Assembly (NCBI GenBank): GCA_016223205.1
Contig: JACRPM010000006.1
Span: forward strand, 145,228 to 209,227
Direction: 5' to 3'
Length of the DNA: 64,000 nucleotides
Origin: Candidatus Saganbacteria bacterium
Lineage (GTDB): Bacteria; Margulisbacteria; WOR-1; XYC2-FULL-46-14; WPAF01
Shown: positions 53,062-60,714 of the stretch, in pieces
Numbering within the stretch: position 1 is the first letter of the stretch
How the letters are laid out: each line of letters begins with the position of its first letter
Made by a program: the position numbers and the translations under genes
The notes under the pieces: generated by a model
Told to the model about the DNA's origin: nothing
Database searches by the model: none
The model's input: the letters and a program-made list of their open reading frames with translations, nothing else

Positions 53062-54411
53062 TTTCTCGCCTTCGGCCAATAACCGTTCGCATTGCTCCTG
53101 TGTCCGCCCTTCGGAATAAATTCTCAACAGGGGTTCCGTTCCGGAGGCCCTGAACAATATCCAGCTTTCATCCGCGAAATTGAATTTCACTCCGTCCAGG
53201 TCCTCGATCTTTGTAACGGGCATCCCCCCGAACTCTTTTAGGCGGGGGACCTCGATGCGTTTTTCAACTCGCAGGTCGGCCCGATCATAATAGTAATGGC
53301 CCAGTTCATCCATGATGCCATCCAATATCTGCTTTAAGGTCTTCTTTTCCATCGCCATCATCTCCAAAAGCAGCAGGGCGCAGAGGTTGCCGTCGCGTTC
53401 GGGGATATTGCCCAATATTCCCAAACCACCGCTTTCCTCCCCGCCGAGCAGGACTTTTTCTTTTAACATTAGATCTGCGATATATTTGAAGCCGATAGGG
53501 GTCTCTGCCAGGGGCAATCCATATTTTTTGGCCTGCTTTTCTACCAGGCGGGTGAGGTTGAAAGTTTTAACCACTTTACCCGACATTTTCCGGTTCTCCA
53601 CCAGATGATGAAGGAGCAGGGAAAAGACGTTGTGGGAAGAAATAAAGGTCCCGGTCGCGTCCACACAGCCGATCCGGTCCGAATCGCCGTCCAATACTAT
53701 CCCGACCGTGAGGTCATTGGGATATTTTAAGGCCTGCTCCCTTACATAAGATAGGGTTTCCTCAAGATTGACCGGGATCGGCTCGGGGTTCACCCCGCCG
53801 AAGAGCGGATCGCGATTACCGCGGATCTCATCCACCGGGAGCAATTCTTTGAGATATCCCGCGCCGCTGCCATGCATGGGATCGACGATGATCCTTAGTT
53901 TAGCTTTCTTTATGACTTCGAGATCTACGAATGAAGAGATGTGTTTTAAATAGTCGGGTTTGGGGTCGAAGGTTTCTATGCCGGAACCGGCGAGTGAACC
54001 TCGCGGTTCCGGAACCGCGGCGTTTAGCCGCAGGTTCTGCTCGACTTTCTGCGTCACCTCCGGCCGGGCCGATCCCCCGAACGATTCCTTGATCTTAAAC
54101 CCGTTCCATTCCGGCGGATTGTGGCTGGCGGTGATCATGATGCCGCCATCCAGTCCTTTATCTTTCACCCGAAAAGATAAAGCGGGAGAGGGGAGGGAAG
54201 CGGAAGATAGATAAGTCTTGATCCCGGCGGCGGCGCACACTTCCGCGGCGGCTTTAGCGAAATCCTCCGATTGGAAGCGGTTGTCGAAGCCCACCGCTAC
54301 CGACTTAAGCTTTAGAGCATCGATCATCGCCCGGGTCACCCGGCGGACATTATCGAATGTAAAATCCTCCGCGATCTTGGCGCGCCAGCCGTCGGTGCCG
54401 AACTTTACCAC
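53047..54411 (-). CDS. Phosphoglucomutase/phosphomannomutase family protein
   Basis: A 454-residue alpha-D-phosphohexomutase. KFGTDGWRAKIAEDFT, active Ser in ITASHNPPEWNGFK, metal loop VLDGDSDRIG, sugar loop GGEESGG, and phosphate loop FRASGTEPLLRIYSE. Residues at about 125-143 are encoded by an inserted pair of REP-like palindromes (copy R5), located just after the first domain's active-site region, and the frame is kept. GTG 54411 start lies at the left end of the big repeat element. Its tail overlaps the chaperone gene by 15 bases. Substrate preference (glucose, mannose or glucosamine phosphate) is not clear. Confidence 0.9.
   Translation of the reverse strand: MVKFGTDGWRAKIAEDFTFDNVRRVTRAMIDALKLKSVAVGFDNRFQSEDFAKAAAEVCAAAGIKTYLSSASLPSPALSFRVKDKGLDGGIMITASHNPPEWNGFKIKESFGGSARPEVTQKVEQNLRLNAAVPEPRGSLAGSGIETFDPKPDYLKHISSFVDLEVIKKAKLRIIVDPMHGSGAGYLKELLPVDEIRGNRDPLFGGVNPEPIPVNLEETLSYVREQALKYPNDLTVGIVLDGDSDRIGCVDATGTFISSHNVFSLLLHHLVENRKMSGKVVKTFNLTRLVEKQAKKYGLPLAETPIGFKYIADLMLKEKVLLGGEESGGLGILGNIPERDGNLCALLLLEMMAMEKKTLKQILDGIMDELGHYYYDRADLRVEKRIEVPRLKEFGGMPVTKIEDLDGVKFNFADESWILFRASGTEPLLRIYSEGRTQEQCERLLAEGEKLFGF
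53983..54038. repeat. Paired covarying palindromes (copy R5), in frame inside the phosphohexomutase gene
   Basis: Unit 1 at 53983-54010: GGAACC, GCGAG-TGAAC-CTCGC, GGTTCC. Unit 2 from 54011: GGAACC, GCGGC-GTTTA-GCCGC, AGGTTC. The two units abut directly, and the minus-strand reading frame runs through both. Confidence 0.87.
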
Positions 54412-54565
54412 CTCACCCCTTCCTTCGCCTGCGGCGAATTCCTTCCCCTCTCCATCAGAGATGGAGAGGGGTCATCGACAAATGCGAACCGATCAACAAT
54501 TAGAAATACCCCCTCTCTACGAAGTGGAGAGGGGGTGCCCGAGCTTGTCGAGGGCGGGGGTGAGG
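54411..54565. repeat. Full copy of the CCTCACCC/GGGTGAGG element
   Basis: Fills the space between the phosphohexomutase start codon (whose complement CAC uses the first base) and the base before the PBP1A stop. Shares CCTTCGCC..GGCGAA, GATGGAGAGGGG hairpin, GATCAACAATTAG centre and CTACGAAGTGGAG hairpin with the copy at 32106. Confidence 0.88.
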
Positions 54566-56614
54566 TTACCATGTAGGCGGCGGCTCCTCGTCGCCGGGCG
54601 TGTTCTCTTCATCGTTGATCTCTCGGTTTATTTCTTCTTCCTCATCACCGGAGGCGCCTTCACGCGGATGGATGAAACATTCGGTGACCGGGACATCCTT
54701 TTCGAAAAAATCGGCGGTGATTATGCGATTTTTGGGACAATAAGAATTGGGCTTAAGCCCCGAGCTCAAGCAGATCTCCGCTTTGACCAGGCCCACCGGT
54801 GCGGGAAAATCAAGCGGGGCTTCGGCCACCAGAGCTTTTTCCATAAAGGCCTTCCAGATGCGAGGAACCACACCCACCTCGGCGATGCCTTTCATGGGAG
54901 CGTTGTCGTCATTGCCCACCCACACCCCGGCCACCAGCTGGGGCACAAAGCCGATCAGCCAGGCGTCCTTGAACTCTTCGGTGGTGCCGGTCTTGGCGGC
55001 GGCGGGACGATTGATGCGGCCCTTGTAGCCGGTGCCCCGCGTCAACACCCCTTTCATTATATCAACCATTACCGCAACGGTATTGGCGTCCACCACCTGC
55101 TCTCCGCGGGCTTCGTTCTGATAAAGCACCACGCCGCCGCGGTCCACGATCTTGATGATGGCGGAGGGAGCGACCCTCACCCCATGATTGGCCAGGGTCC
55201 CGAAAGCCGAGGTTATCTCAAGCGGCGAAACTTCCGAAGCCCCTAGGGTCAGGGATAGGGCGGGTTCCAGGTGGCTTTCTATTCCCATTCTCCGCGCCAT
55301 CGATATGGCAGAGGGGATCCCTACCTTTTCCAAAAGCTCGATCGAAGGCAGGTTCAATGAGCGTTCGAGAGCTTCCCGCATGGTCACGTTGCCGTGGAAT
55401 TTCGTATCGAAATTCTTGGGCGCCCACTTGCCGGTGGGATTCCAGCGGCTGCGGAAAACATCAAAGGTCTTGGGCTTGTCGTGGAGGATGGTGCCGGGGG
55501 AAATGCCTTGCTCGAGAGCGGCGGCATAAACAAAGGGCTTAAAGCTTGAGCCCGGTTGGCGCTTCATCTGCGACGCGCGGTTGAACTGGCTCTTGCCGAA
55601 ATCCGCTCCTCCCACCATGGCCTTGATGTAGCCGGTGCGCGGATCCACCGCCACCAGCGCCGCCTGGGAAAAATTATATTTTACGCCTTCCTCGGCGACG
55701 AACCGGCCCACCACCTCTTCCGCCGCCGCCTGCATATCGGCATCCAAGGTCGTATAGACGCGCAAGCCGCCCTCATTAACTGCCTTGTCCCCGAATTTCT
55801 TTATAAGTTCGTTCAGGACATACGCGGTAAAATAAGAACCTAATTTCCCGTATTTCTTGAGATTTTCCGGTTTAAAGGTCAACTCCTCGGTGTAGGCCTT
55901 ACGGGCTTCCTCTAGCGGCACTTCTCCCAATTCCGCCATCTTGGTGAGCACCAATCTTTGGCGGGCCTTGGCCATCTTAATATTCTTATAAGGGCTGTAG
56001 ATCTCCGGCCCCTCGATCACCCCGGCGATGAGCGCGGCTTCGGCCAGGTCAAGTTCGCTGGCATGCTTGCCGAAATAGACGTCCGCGGCGGCCTCGATCC
56101 CGTAGGCGTTGTGGCCGAAATATATTTGGTTGAGGTAATATTCCAATATCTCTTCCTTGGTGTATCGTCTTTCGATCTGGAAGGCCAGAATGATCTCGGC
56201 GATCTTGCGGCCGATGGTCTTGATCCTGGTCAAGTATAAATTCCGCGCCAACTGCTGGGTGATGGTGGAGCCGCCTTCGACTATCCTCCCATACATTAGA
56301 TTTTTCCCGGTGGCCCTAAGTATCCCCCACAGGTCCACCCCGTGGTGATCGTAAAACCTCTCATCTTCGATCGCCACGACCGCTTTCTGGATCAGGGGAG
56401 AGATGCGGGAAAGCGGCACCACCCGGCGGTTCTCTTCTTCGTGGAAGCGGGCCAGGGGTTTGTTATCTATCGAGAACAGCTGGGTGGCCTCGGAAGGAGT
56501 GTAGTAGCTTAGGGTTTCGACGTCCGGCAAAGAAAGGATCACCTGCAGGAACACCCCTGCAATTATGGCCAGGATAACGAAGAAGATGATCAAAGGGGCT
56601 TTCTGAAGCTTCAT
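54566..56614 (-). CDS. mrcA: Class A penicillin-binding protein 1A
   Basis: Bifunctional peptidoglycan synthase of 682 residues. N-terminal membrane helix; GT51 glycosyltransferase (about 50-220) with AIEDERFYDHHGVD and GGSTITQQLARNLYLT; transpeptidase with active Ser in PGSSFKPFVYAAAL, a SLN-type motif in ERSLNLPSIEL, and KTGTTEEFKDAW. The Asp/Glu-rich tail (from about 655) ends in PPPTW, next to the repeat element. No OB-like insertion typical of E. coli PBP1A is evident. Confidence 0.95.
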   Translation of the reverse strand: MKLQKAPLIIFFVILAIIAGVFLQVILSLPDVETLSYYTPSEATQLFSIDNKPLARFHEEENRRVVPLSRISPLIQKAVVAIEDERFYDHHGVDLWGILRATGKNLMYGRIVEGGSTITQQLARNLYLTRIKTIGRKIAEIILAFQIERRYTKEEILEYYLNQIYFGHNAYGIEAAADVYFGKHASELDLAEAALIAGVIEGPEIYSPYKNIKMAKARQRLVLTKMAELGEVPLEEARKAYTEELTFKPENLKKYGKLGSYFTAYVLNELIKKFGDKAVNEGGLRVYTTLDADMQAAAEEVVGRFVAEEGVKYNFSQAALVAVDPRTGYIKAMVGGADFGKSQFNRASQMKRQPGSSFKPFVYAAALEQGISPGTILHDKPKTFDVFRSRWNPTGKWAPKNFDTKFHGNVTMREALERSLNLPSIELLEKVGIPSAISMARRMGIESHLEPALSLTLGASEVSPLEITSAFGTLANHGVRVAPSAIIKIVDRGGVVLYQNEARGEQVVDANTVAVMVDIMKGVLTRGTGYKGRINRPAAAKTGTTEEFKDAWLIGFVPQLVAGVWVGNDDNAPMKGIAEVGVVPRIWKAFMEKALVAEAPLDFPAPVGLVKAEICLSSGLKPNSYCPKNRIITADFFEKDVPVTECFIHPREGASGDEEEEINREINDEENTPGDEEPPPTW

Positions 56615-56698
56615 TCTGGATACATTATATCATATGGGGTGTTGTGAGGGTGAGTTATCCCCACCCACACGCCCCACAACCTAACCCACAACTAATTA

Positions 56699-56709
56699 AT
56701 GCAAGTTTT
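56699..56709 (+). repeat. 11-bp direct repeat, left flank of the DUF433/DUF5615 module
   Basis: ATGCAAGTTTT, identical to 57385-57395. The left copy lacks a suitable -10 box, whereas the right copy is the -35 region of a sigma-28-like promoter. Confidence 0.75.
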
Positions 56710-56760
56710 GGAATTGCCGTAATTATTGTGGTATGATTAGCTCCGAATAGGAGGTGTCTC

Positions 56761-56994
56761 ATGGTTTTTAAAAGAATCACAATAGATCCGAAGATTTTAA
56801 ATGGCCAACCATGTATCAGGGGCATGCGCTTTCCCGTACATCAAATACTTGATCTAGTTGCGGACGGGAAAGGTTTTGATGCAATCTTGGATGACTATCC
56901 CTATTTGGAATTAGATGATATTAAGGAAGCAATTGGGTACGGCGCCTGGCTTTCCAGAGAAGAATCTTTTAGTCTTCCACAGATAAACCCCTAA
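56761..56994 (+). CDS. DUF433 antitoxin
   Basis: A 77-residue winged-helix antitoxin: ITIDPKILNGQPCIRGMRFPVHQILDLVADGKGFDAILDDYPYLELDDIKEAIGYGAWL is the DUF433 pattern. It has a proper ribosome site (AGGAGGTG) and a likely -10 (TATGAT at 56731). It binds and represses its own promoter together with the toxin in related systems. Two bases separate it from the DUF5615 gene. AT-richer than flanking genes. Confidence 0.93.
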   Translation: MVFKRITIDPKILNGQPCIRGMRFPVHQILDLVADGKGFDAILDDYPYLELDDIKEAIGYGAWLSREESFSLPQINP

Positions 56995-56996
56995 CC

Positions 56997-57359
56997 ATGA
57001 GATTTTTAATAGACATGCCGTTATCTCCAAGAACGGCGGAGTATCTTCGGTCGCTTGGACATGATGCCGTTCATGCTTTTGAAATCGGTAAAGCAAAGTC
57101 GCCTGATGAGGAACTAATTGCTTTTGCCGAAAAAGAGAGCCGAATTATCATTACAATGGACCTGGACTTCGGGTCTATTTTGCATTACACGAAGAAAAGC
57201 AGCCCAGGATTAATTATCTTTAGAATTAGTTTTGCCGCGGTTGAAGCCGTAAACGCTATTTTGATTGCGCTTACGCAAAGAATGAAACCGGAGGAATTTG
57301 TTAATTCAATCATTGTCGTTGATGATCAGCGAGTGCGCGTAAGAAGACTCCCTATTTAG
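56997..57359 (+). CDS. DUF5615 PIN-like toxin
   Basis: A 120-residue PIN-like protein: RFLIDMPLSPRTAEYLRSLGHDAVHA, SPDEELIAFAEKESRIIITMDLDFGSIL. Acidic residues at Asp5, Glu40 or so and Asp58/Asp60 can form the metal site. It is the usual partner of DUF433 in toxin-antitoxin pairs and probably acts as an RNase. The pair is flanked by an 11-bp direct repeat, suggesting recent insertion next to the sigma-28-like promoter. Confidence 0.92.
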   Translation: MRFLIDMPLSPRTAEYLRSLGHDAVHAFEIGKAKSPDEELIAFAEKESRIIITMDLDFGSILHYTKKSSPGLIIFRISFAAVEAVNAILIALTQRMKPEEFVNSIIVVDDQRVRVRRLPI

Positions 57360-57384
57360 GGCAAGTAACTTATTCCTAGGCCCC

Positions 57385-57395
57385 ATGCAAGTTTT
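57385..57395 (+). repeat. 11-bp direct repeat, right flank of the DUF433/DUF5615 module
   Basis: ATGCAAGTTTT; see left copy at 56699. Contains the -35 bases of the promoter at 57387. Confidence 0.75.
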
Positions 57396-57414
57396 CCCGT
57401 TCCCCCCACGATTA
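57387..57414 (+). promoter_or_regulatory. Sigma-28 (FliA)-like promoter
   Basis: GCAAGTTTT starting 57387, and CACGATTA at 57407-57414, with 16 bases between GCAA and the -10 box. ATG 57423 lies 8 bases on, so the message would be leaderless. Confidence 0.65.
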
Positions 57415-57422
57415 AGTAGACG

Positions 57423-57620
57423 ATGAGAGTCAACGAACAACTCGCAAATAGCGTGTCTTCCACAATTGACCGTCTGCTCAATGACCGGTCTTCACTTAAT
57501 CAGAACGATCTTTTACAAGGAAACAACAGCGGATCAAAAGTCCAGGCGCCGCAAGATACGCGTCTACAGGGCCTGCAGACCTTCGGCGGTCAGGGCCAGA
57601 ACGTATACGAGGTAGTTTAA
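57423..57620 (+). CDS. Small polar protein of the FliA-linked late block
   Basis: A 65-residue protein of no recognised family: MRVNEQLANSVSSTIDRL, then Asn/Gln/Ser/Gly-rich sequence to VYEVV. No signal peptide or membrane helix. FlgM-like proteins are of similar size and sit in FliA regulons, but FlgM's conserved Asp-Arg-Ile/LEAIR helices are not seen, so that reading is weak. Other options are a small secreted substrate or chaperone. The sigma-28-like promoter directly upstream is its best clue. Confidence 0.6.
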   Translation: MRVNEQLANSVSSTIDRLLNDRSSLNQNDLLQGNNSGSKVQAPQDTRLQGLQTFGGQGQNVYEVV

Positions 57621-57621
57621 G

Positions 57622-57918
57622 ATGCAAGGCATTAGCGGATTTTCACTACCCCCTCTCGCTCTCCCCCTTGTTAAGGGGGAGATGTCCGAAGGACAGAGGG
57701 GGTCAACCGACGCCCGCTTCCTGCAAAGCATCATCGAGGTGGCTTCCGGGCAGAAGGTATCCAGTCCGATAGTTGCCGCCGGTCCCGAGAACAGCCAGCT
57801 GGCCTTCTTTACTAATCCCGAAAAGATAATAAGCCAGAACCAAAAGAAAGAAAAGGGCGTTGACGACATCCTGGCGGAGATCGAAAAAATACTTTGCCAG
57901 CTTAAGGAAAATAAGTAA
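57622..57918 (+). CDS. Small protein of the late block with an in-frame repeat insertion
   Basis: A 98-residue protein one base after the previous stop. It starts MQGISGF, then residues 10-28 are encoded by half a palindromic element. The rest (DARFLQSIIEVASGQ ... KEKGVDDILAEIEKILCQLKENK) is helical and ends with an amphipathic coil, a common form for type III chaperones or small secreted proteins. Family unknown. Confidence 0.58.
   Translation: MQGISGFSLPPLALPLVKGEMSEGQRGSTDARFLQSIIEVASGQKVSSPIVAAGPENSQLAFFTNPEKIISQNQKKEKGVDDILAEIEKILCQLKENK
57649..57703. repeat. Half palindromic element inside the 57622 gene
   Basis: CCCCCTCT at left, CTCCCCCTT-G-TTAAGGGGGAG hairpin, GTCCGAAGGAC hairpin, and AGAGGGGG at right. 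Similar in build to the element half at 108-171. Reading frame stays open. Confidence 0.7.
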
Positions 57919-57920
57919 GC

Positions 57921-57948
57921 ACAAGTTTTGGGTCCGTGGTTCCGATTG
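57921..57948 (+). promoter_or_regulatory. Sigma-28 (FliA)-like promoter
   Basis: ACAAGTTTT from 57921 and TCCGATTG at 57941-57948, again 16 bases between the CAA tetrad and the -10 box. A leader of about 40 bases and a strong ribosome site (GGGAGGTG) lead to ATG 57995. Confidence 0.68.
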
Positions 57949-57994
57949 GTAAGTGTAGGCCTGAAGAATTTTAAAAAAAGGGAGGTGAAAAAAT

Positions 57995-58426
57995 ATGCCA
58001 GATTTTATTGGAACTCTTCCGGGGGGAGGTTTGGGCGGTATCGATCCACATACATTGTCGCCCATAGCTGGAGACCCGGCTATCATGGGAGCAATCCATG
58101 ATGCGGAGGAAAGGGGCAGAGCGGGTAGCGGCACCGGTACCGGTGGCGCACCAGCGGTTGATCCCAATGCGTGGGCGCAGCAAGCTATCGATGCACTTAA
58201 TAATGCCGAGCAGTTGCTGAAGGACCTTACCGTTGCGATCTCGACCACGGGCGGCCCTGGATTAGATGCGTACGGTTATCATGTTGGAAGCACCGGGACA
58301 TCAGGTGATACTTTGGCCGCAGCTTTCGTAAGCACCAAAGTTCAATCCATCACCGGTGGCGTCACCGAAAACGCTATGACTGCCGCTCGTAGAGCGCAGG
58401 AGATCCAGAAGAAAGTATGGGGTTAA
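57995..58426 (+). CDS. Gly/Ala-rich small protein of the late block
   Basis: A 143-residue protein without a recognised family. The first half is Gly/Pro-rich and probably disordered (GTLPGGGLGGIDP, GRAGSGTGTGGAP). The second half forms two likely amphipathic helices (WAQQAIDALNNAEQLLKDLTVAIS and GVTENAMTAARRAQEIQKKVWG). No Sec signal or membrane helix. It has its own sigma-28-like promoter, a strong ribosome site and a downstream hairpin, so it is probably made in quantity, as expected for a structural or exported subunit. Location in a type III-linked regulon suggests export, but this is inference. Confidence 0.6.
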   Translation: MPDFIGTLPGGGLGGIDPHTLSPIAGDPAIMGAIHDAEERGRAGSGTGTGGAPAVDPNAWAQQAIDALNNAEQLLKDLTVAISTTGGPGLDAYGYHVGSTGTSGDTLAAAFVSTKVQSITGGVTENAMTAARRAQEIQKKVWG

Positions 58427-58450
58427 TTCTCGATTCAGTAAGATAAAGAA

Positions 58451-58495
58451 CTTAGGGCCCCCTCCGCCAAGGCGAGAGGGGGCCTTATCCCTAAG
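58451..58495 (+). terminator. Long hairpin, likely terminator or attenuator
   Basis: CTTAGGG pairs with CCCTAAG, and GCCCCCTC with GAGGGGGC, with a small CGCC/GGCG tip. Followed by TAAAA rather than a T run, so the strength is unsure. It separates the 57995 gene from the next promoter-like site. Confidence 0.6.
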
Positions 58496-58500
58496 TAAAA

Positions 58501-58528
58501 CCAAGTTTTAGTTAAGGATAAAGGGTAA
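58501..58528 (+). promoter_or_regulatory. Weak sigma-28-like promoter
   Basis: CCAAGTTTT from 58501 has the same -35 form, but at the right distance only AAGGGTAA (58521-58528) is found, four of eight consensus bases. It follows the hairpin and precedes a strong ribosome site (CAGGAGGA) before ATG 58542. Confidence 0.4.
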
Positions 58529-58541
58529 ACAGGAGGAATAA

Positions 58542-58865
58542 ATGAGCAATCAAGTAAATATTTCAGGAGCTTCGGGGGTTTCGAGCCATATAACTGCGAA
58601 AGGCGCGGCTCCCTCGGTTGCTTCCGGAATGGGCTTCATGTCCGCCTTACAGCAATTATATAACGAGCCGCAAAGGGTGCTGGTCGAAAGCTTGACCCAG
58701 ACCACCACCGACCTAAAGCAATTCGGCATAGTTGAGAACGGGACTTCAGGCGCTTATCTGGCGATAGCCATGTATACATCTCAAGCGCAAGCCGCCTTTA
58801 ACAGTGCTTTCGATATTCTAGTCCAGCAAAGGGATTGGGCCAAGCAATTGGCCAATATGGTGTAA
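58542..58865 (+). CDS. Small helical protein of the late block; needle/rod-like size
   Basis: A 107-residue protein of unknown family, no signal peptide. A Ser/Gly/Ala N-terminus (NISGASGVSSHITAKG) precedes helical sequence (FMSALQQLYNEPQRVLVESLTQTTTDLKQF) and a final Ala/Gln-rich amphipathic helix (YTSQAQAAFNSAFDILVQQRDWAKQL). Disordered start plus two helices with the C-terminal one most regular is the build of type III needle, inner-rod and flagellar axial proteins, but no specific motif confirms it. Strong ribosome site. Heads a probable five-gene operon. Confidence 0.6.
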   Translation: MSNQVNISGASGVSSHITAKGAAPSVASGMGFMSALQQLYNEPQRVLVESLTQTTTDLKQFGIVENGTSGAYLAIAMYTSQAQAAFNSAFDILVQQRDWAKQLANMV

Positions 58866-58866
58866 G

Positions 58867-60522
58867 ATGTTTGACGGCTTTGTCGGAATTAAGATCCCCC
58901 CCATGCCGCCGAAGAAGATAACGGTAGGCATGGAGGATACCGAGATCAACGGGGTGACCACCGAACAGGGCCGCCGGTTCTTCTCGCAGCTGGTAAACCT
59001 TCTCCACGGTTCTACTTTCGGTCTGACCTATTCTGGGGAAGATTCCGAATTCAATGATTTGGTGGCGCACGCCCAAAACAGGTTAGGGAGCATGTTCCCC
59101 GGACTGGATTTTGATCTCTCCCCGCGAAGATCGCAGTATATCAACTATTTAGATATCGAAAGCCGTCATAGGGCTTGGGGTGAAACCAGCCAGGTTGACT
59201 TCGATTTGGACGGGTTAGCCGATACAGGGTACGGACTGGACGATGGGATTCCTTTTGGCCTGTATTTGAACAATACTAACACTTTCTCAAACAAGGATGG
59301 GCGGGACGCGGTAAATTTTTCGGATTTCTGGAACAGAATAAGGACCGAGCTCCCCAATGACAGGTCTTATGGCGAGATCATCGGCAGCGGCGATTACCGG
59401 GACCTGGGGACCGAATCCGCCTTTAACCTGGTGCTGGGGCTATTGCAGTTAAAGCGCGGTTATGTGTTCGGCTTGAACATGCTGGGGATGGATGCCGGCG
59501 ATCCCAATCAAGAAGGAACTCTGGATCGGATTAACAACGCCTTTACCGGCTGGGGGGTTGCGGAAGGCGGCAAATACAACAGCCAGGTTTTCTGGCATTA
59601 CCTCAATCTCCGCCCGGATGTGGTAAAAAGGTTTGAAGAGATAATGGGAGCGGATGGGACCAGCGGCGCGGGAAGGGACTTTTATAATTATATCAAATCC
59701 ACGCTTTTGCCGGATTATAAAAGCATCTTCCGCGCCCGGTTAAGATCCATAGATATTGACCAGGATCAGGGGGGCATCAATGGTTTGGCGGCACAATTGG
59801 CCGAATTGAGGGGCTATCTTGATCCCGCAACCAACAGAATATTGCTCGACGATGAGGATCCGGGTAGGGTCGACCGGGTCAGGGGCCTGGTAACATCGAT
59901 CCGCGCTTCTTTGGCGCAGATCTCAAACGGCCAGCAGAACATCAACCGCGAGATCGGCATCGTTCCGGGACGCCTTTCGCTAAAGGTGGGCGATTACGCG
60001 GCCAGGGTCGGCGGCTTTTATCTCCCGGCCGTGATAGATGAGACCACCGATTTTTCCGGTAACCTGACCGGGCTGGATGAGATGTTGGCTTTGGCCCGCA
60101 TTATTAATAACCTTCAAACTAACGCAGTGGACCATTCGGACTCTGTTTTAGATAACCTGTTTCGGGAATATTCAATGGAATCCGGGTATCGCACCTCCGG
60201 CATTACCCATCCCAGTTCCGCCACGGTAGCAGATGATATTCGTCAGGAGATGTTGGATGAATTCGAGGAGTTGAACCGGCCTTATCTGAATCACTTTGTC
60301 GGCACCCTGGCCAATAATTCGGTTTTTATCCAGCAAAACAAGAGAGTTGATGCCAAGACCAGAGAGAAAAAAGATCTTGAAGTTCAGGAAAAACAAGAGA
60401 TGAGCAAATTGGAAGGGGAACATTACGCAAAAAGGAAAGGCGAGAGAAAAGCCGCAGAAGCAAAGGCCGCCAATAAACCCAAGCCCAAAGCGGCGCCAAG
60501 CAAGAAAAGGAAGGTGAGTTAA
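58867..60522 (+). CDS. Large protein of the late block with a DxDxDGxxD calcium-loop motif
   Basis: A 551-residue protein not matching any family I know. No signal peptide. Residues 111-119 read DFDLDGLAD, the classical Ca2+-binding loop of EF-hand/dockerin/TSP3 type. The middle (60-480) has mixed alpha/beta character with several aromatic residues (WGVAEGGKYNSQVFWHYLNL). The last 60 residues are a Lys/Glu-rich helix and a basic tail (KAANKPKPKAAPSKKRKVS). It starts one base after the preceding stop. It could be an exported effector, tip or cap-like component; this is inference from position only. Confidence 0.6.
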   Translation: MFDGFVGIKIPPMPPKKITVGMEDTEINGVTTEQGRRFFSQLVNLLHGSTFGLTYSGEDSEFNDLVAHAQNRLGSMFPGLDFDLSPRRSQYINYLDIESRHRAWGETSQVDFDLDGLADTGYGLDDGIPFGLYLNNTNTFSNKDGRDAVNFSDFWNRIRTELPNDRSYGEIIGSGDYRDLGTESAFNLVLGLLQLKRGYVFGLNMLGMDAGDPNQEGTLDRINNAFTGWGVAEGGKYNSQVFWHYLNLRPDVVKRFEEIMGADGTSGAGRDFYNYIKSTLLPDYKSIFRARLRSIDIDQDQGGINGLAAQLAELRGYLDPATNRILLDDEDPGRVDRVRGLVTSIRASLAQISNGQQNINREIGIVPGRLSLKVGDYAARVGGFYLPAVIDETTDFSGNLTGLDEMLALARIINNLQTNAVDHSDSVLDNLFREYSMESGYRTSGITHPSSATVADDIRQEMLDEFEELNRPYLNHFVGTLANNSVFIQQNKRVDAKTREKKDLEVQEKQEMSKLEGEHYAKRKGERKAAEAKAANKPKPKAAPSKKRKVS

Positions 60523-60714
60523 ATGACGGAGACCAGAACTGTGGGGGTGAGTGGGATCGCGGCAGCGGCGTCCACTCCGGAAAGCAGAGCGGCCGACGCG
60601 CTTAAGGCCAAAAATGCGGTAGAAAAAATGATATTGCAGCCGGTCTTGAACAACGCGGTCAAGATGATAAACCGAACTGCCAAGGAAAATCAGGATAATA
60701 TAAAAGGAAAATAA
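60523..60714 (+). CDS. 63-residue protein of the late block
   Basis: A very short helical protein: MTETRTVGVSGIAAAAST and then a helix with ADALKAKNAVEKMILQPVLNNAVKMIN. No family recognised. Its start overlaps nothing but follows the 58867 stop directly; its stop overlaps the next start region. The size resembles type III needle subunits or chaperones, and the VSGI segment near the N-terminus recurs in another protein of this block (61665). Confidence 0.55.
   Translation: MTETRTVGVSGIAAAASTPESRAADALKAKNAVEKMILQPVLNNAVKMINRTAKENQDNIKGK

Noticed and set aside
54218..55246. 342-codon plus-strand frame across the phosphohexomutase start, repeat element and PBP1A end
   Set aside because: It is antisense to two real genes and passes through the palindromic element; composition is not protein-like.
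56636..56690. GTTGTG/CACAAC arms and repeated CCCCAC strings before the DUF433 gene as an operator or terminator
   Set aside because: The stem is short and imperfect, with no T run; I cannot support a function.
56701..56728. GCAAGTTTT at 56701 as a FliA-type promoter of the DUF433 gene
   Set aside because: At the required distance the sequence is AATTATTG, with no resemblance to the -10 box; it is better explained as the left copy of the insertion duplication.
57423..57620. The 65-residue late protein as the anti-sigma factor FlgM
   Set aside because: Size and position would fit, but the conserved C-terminal FlgM helices that bind FliA are not visible.
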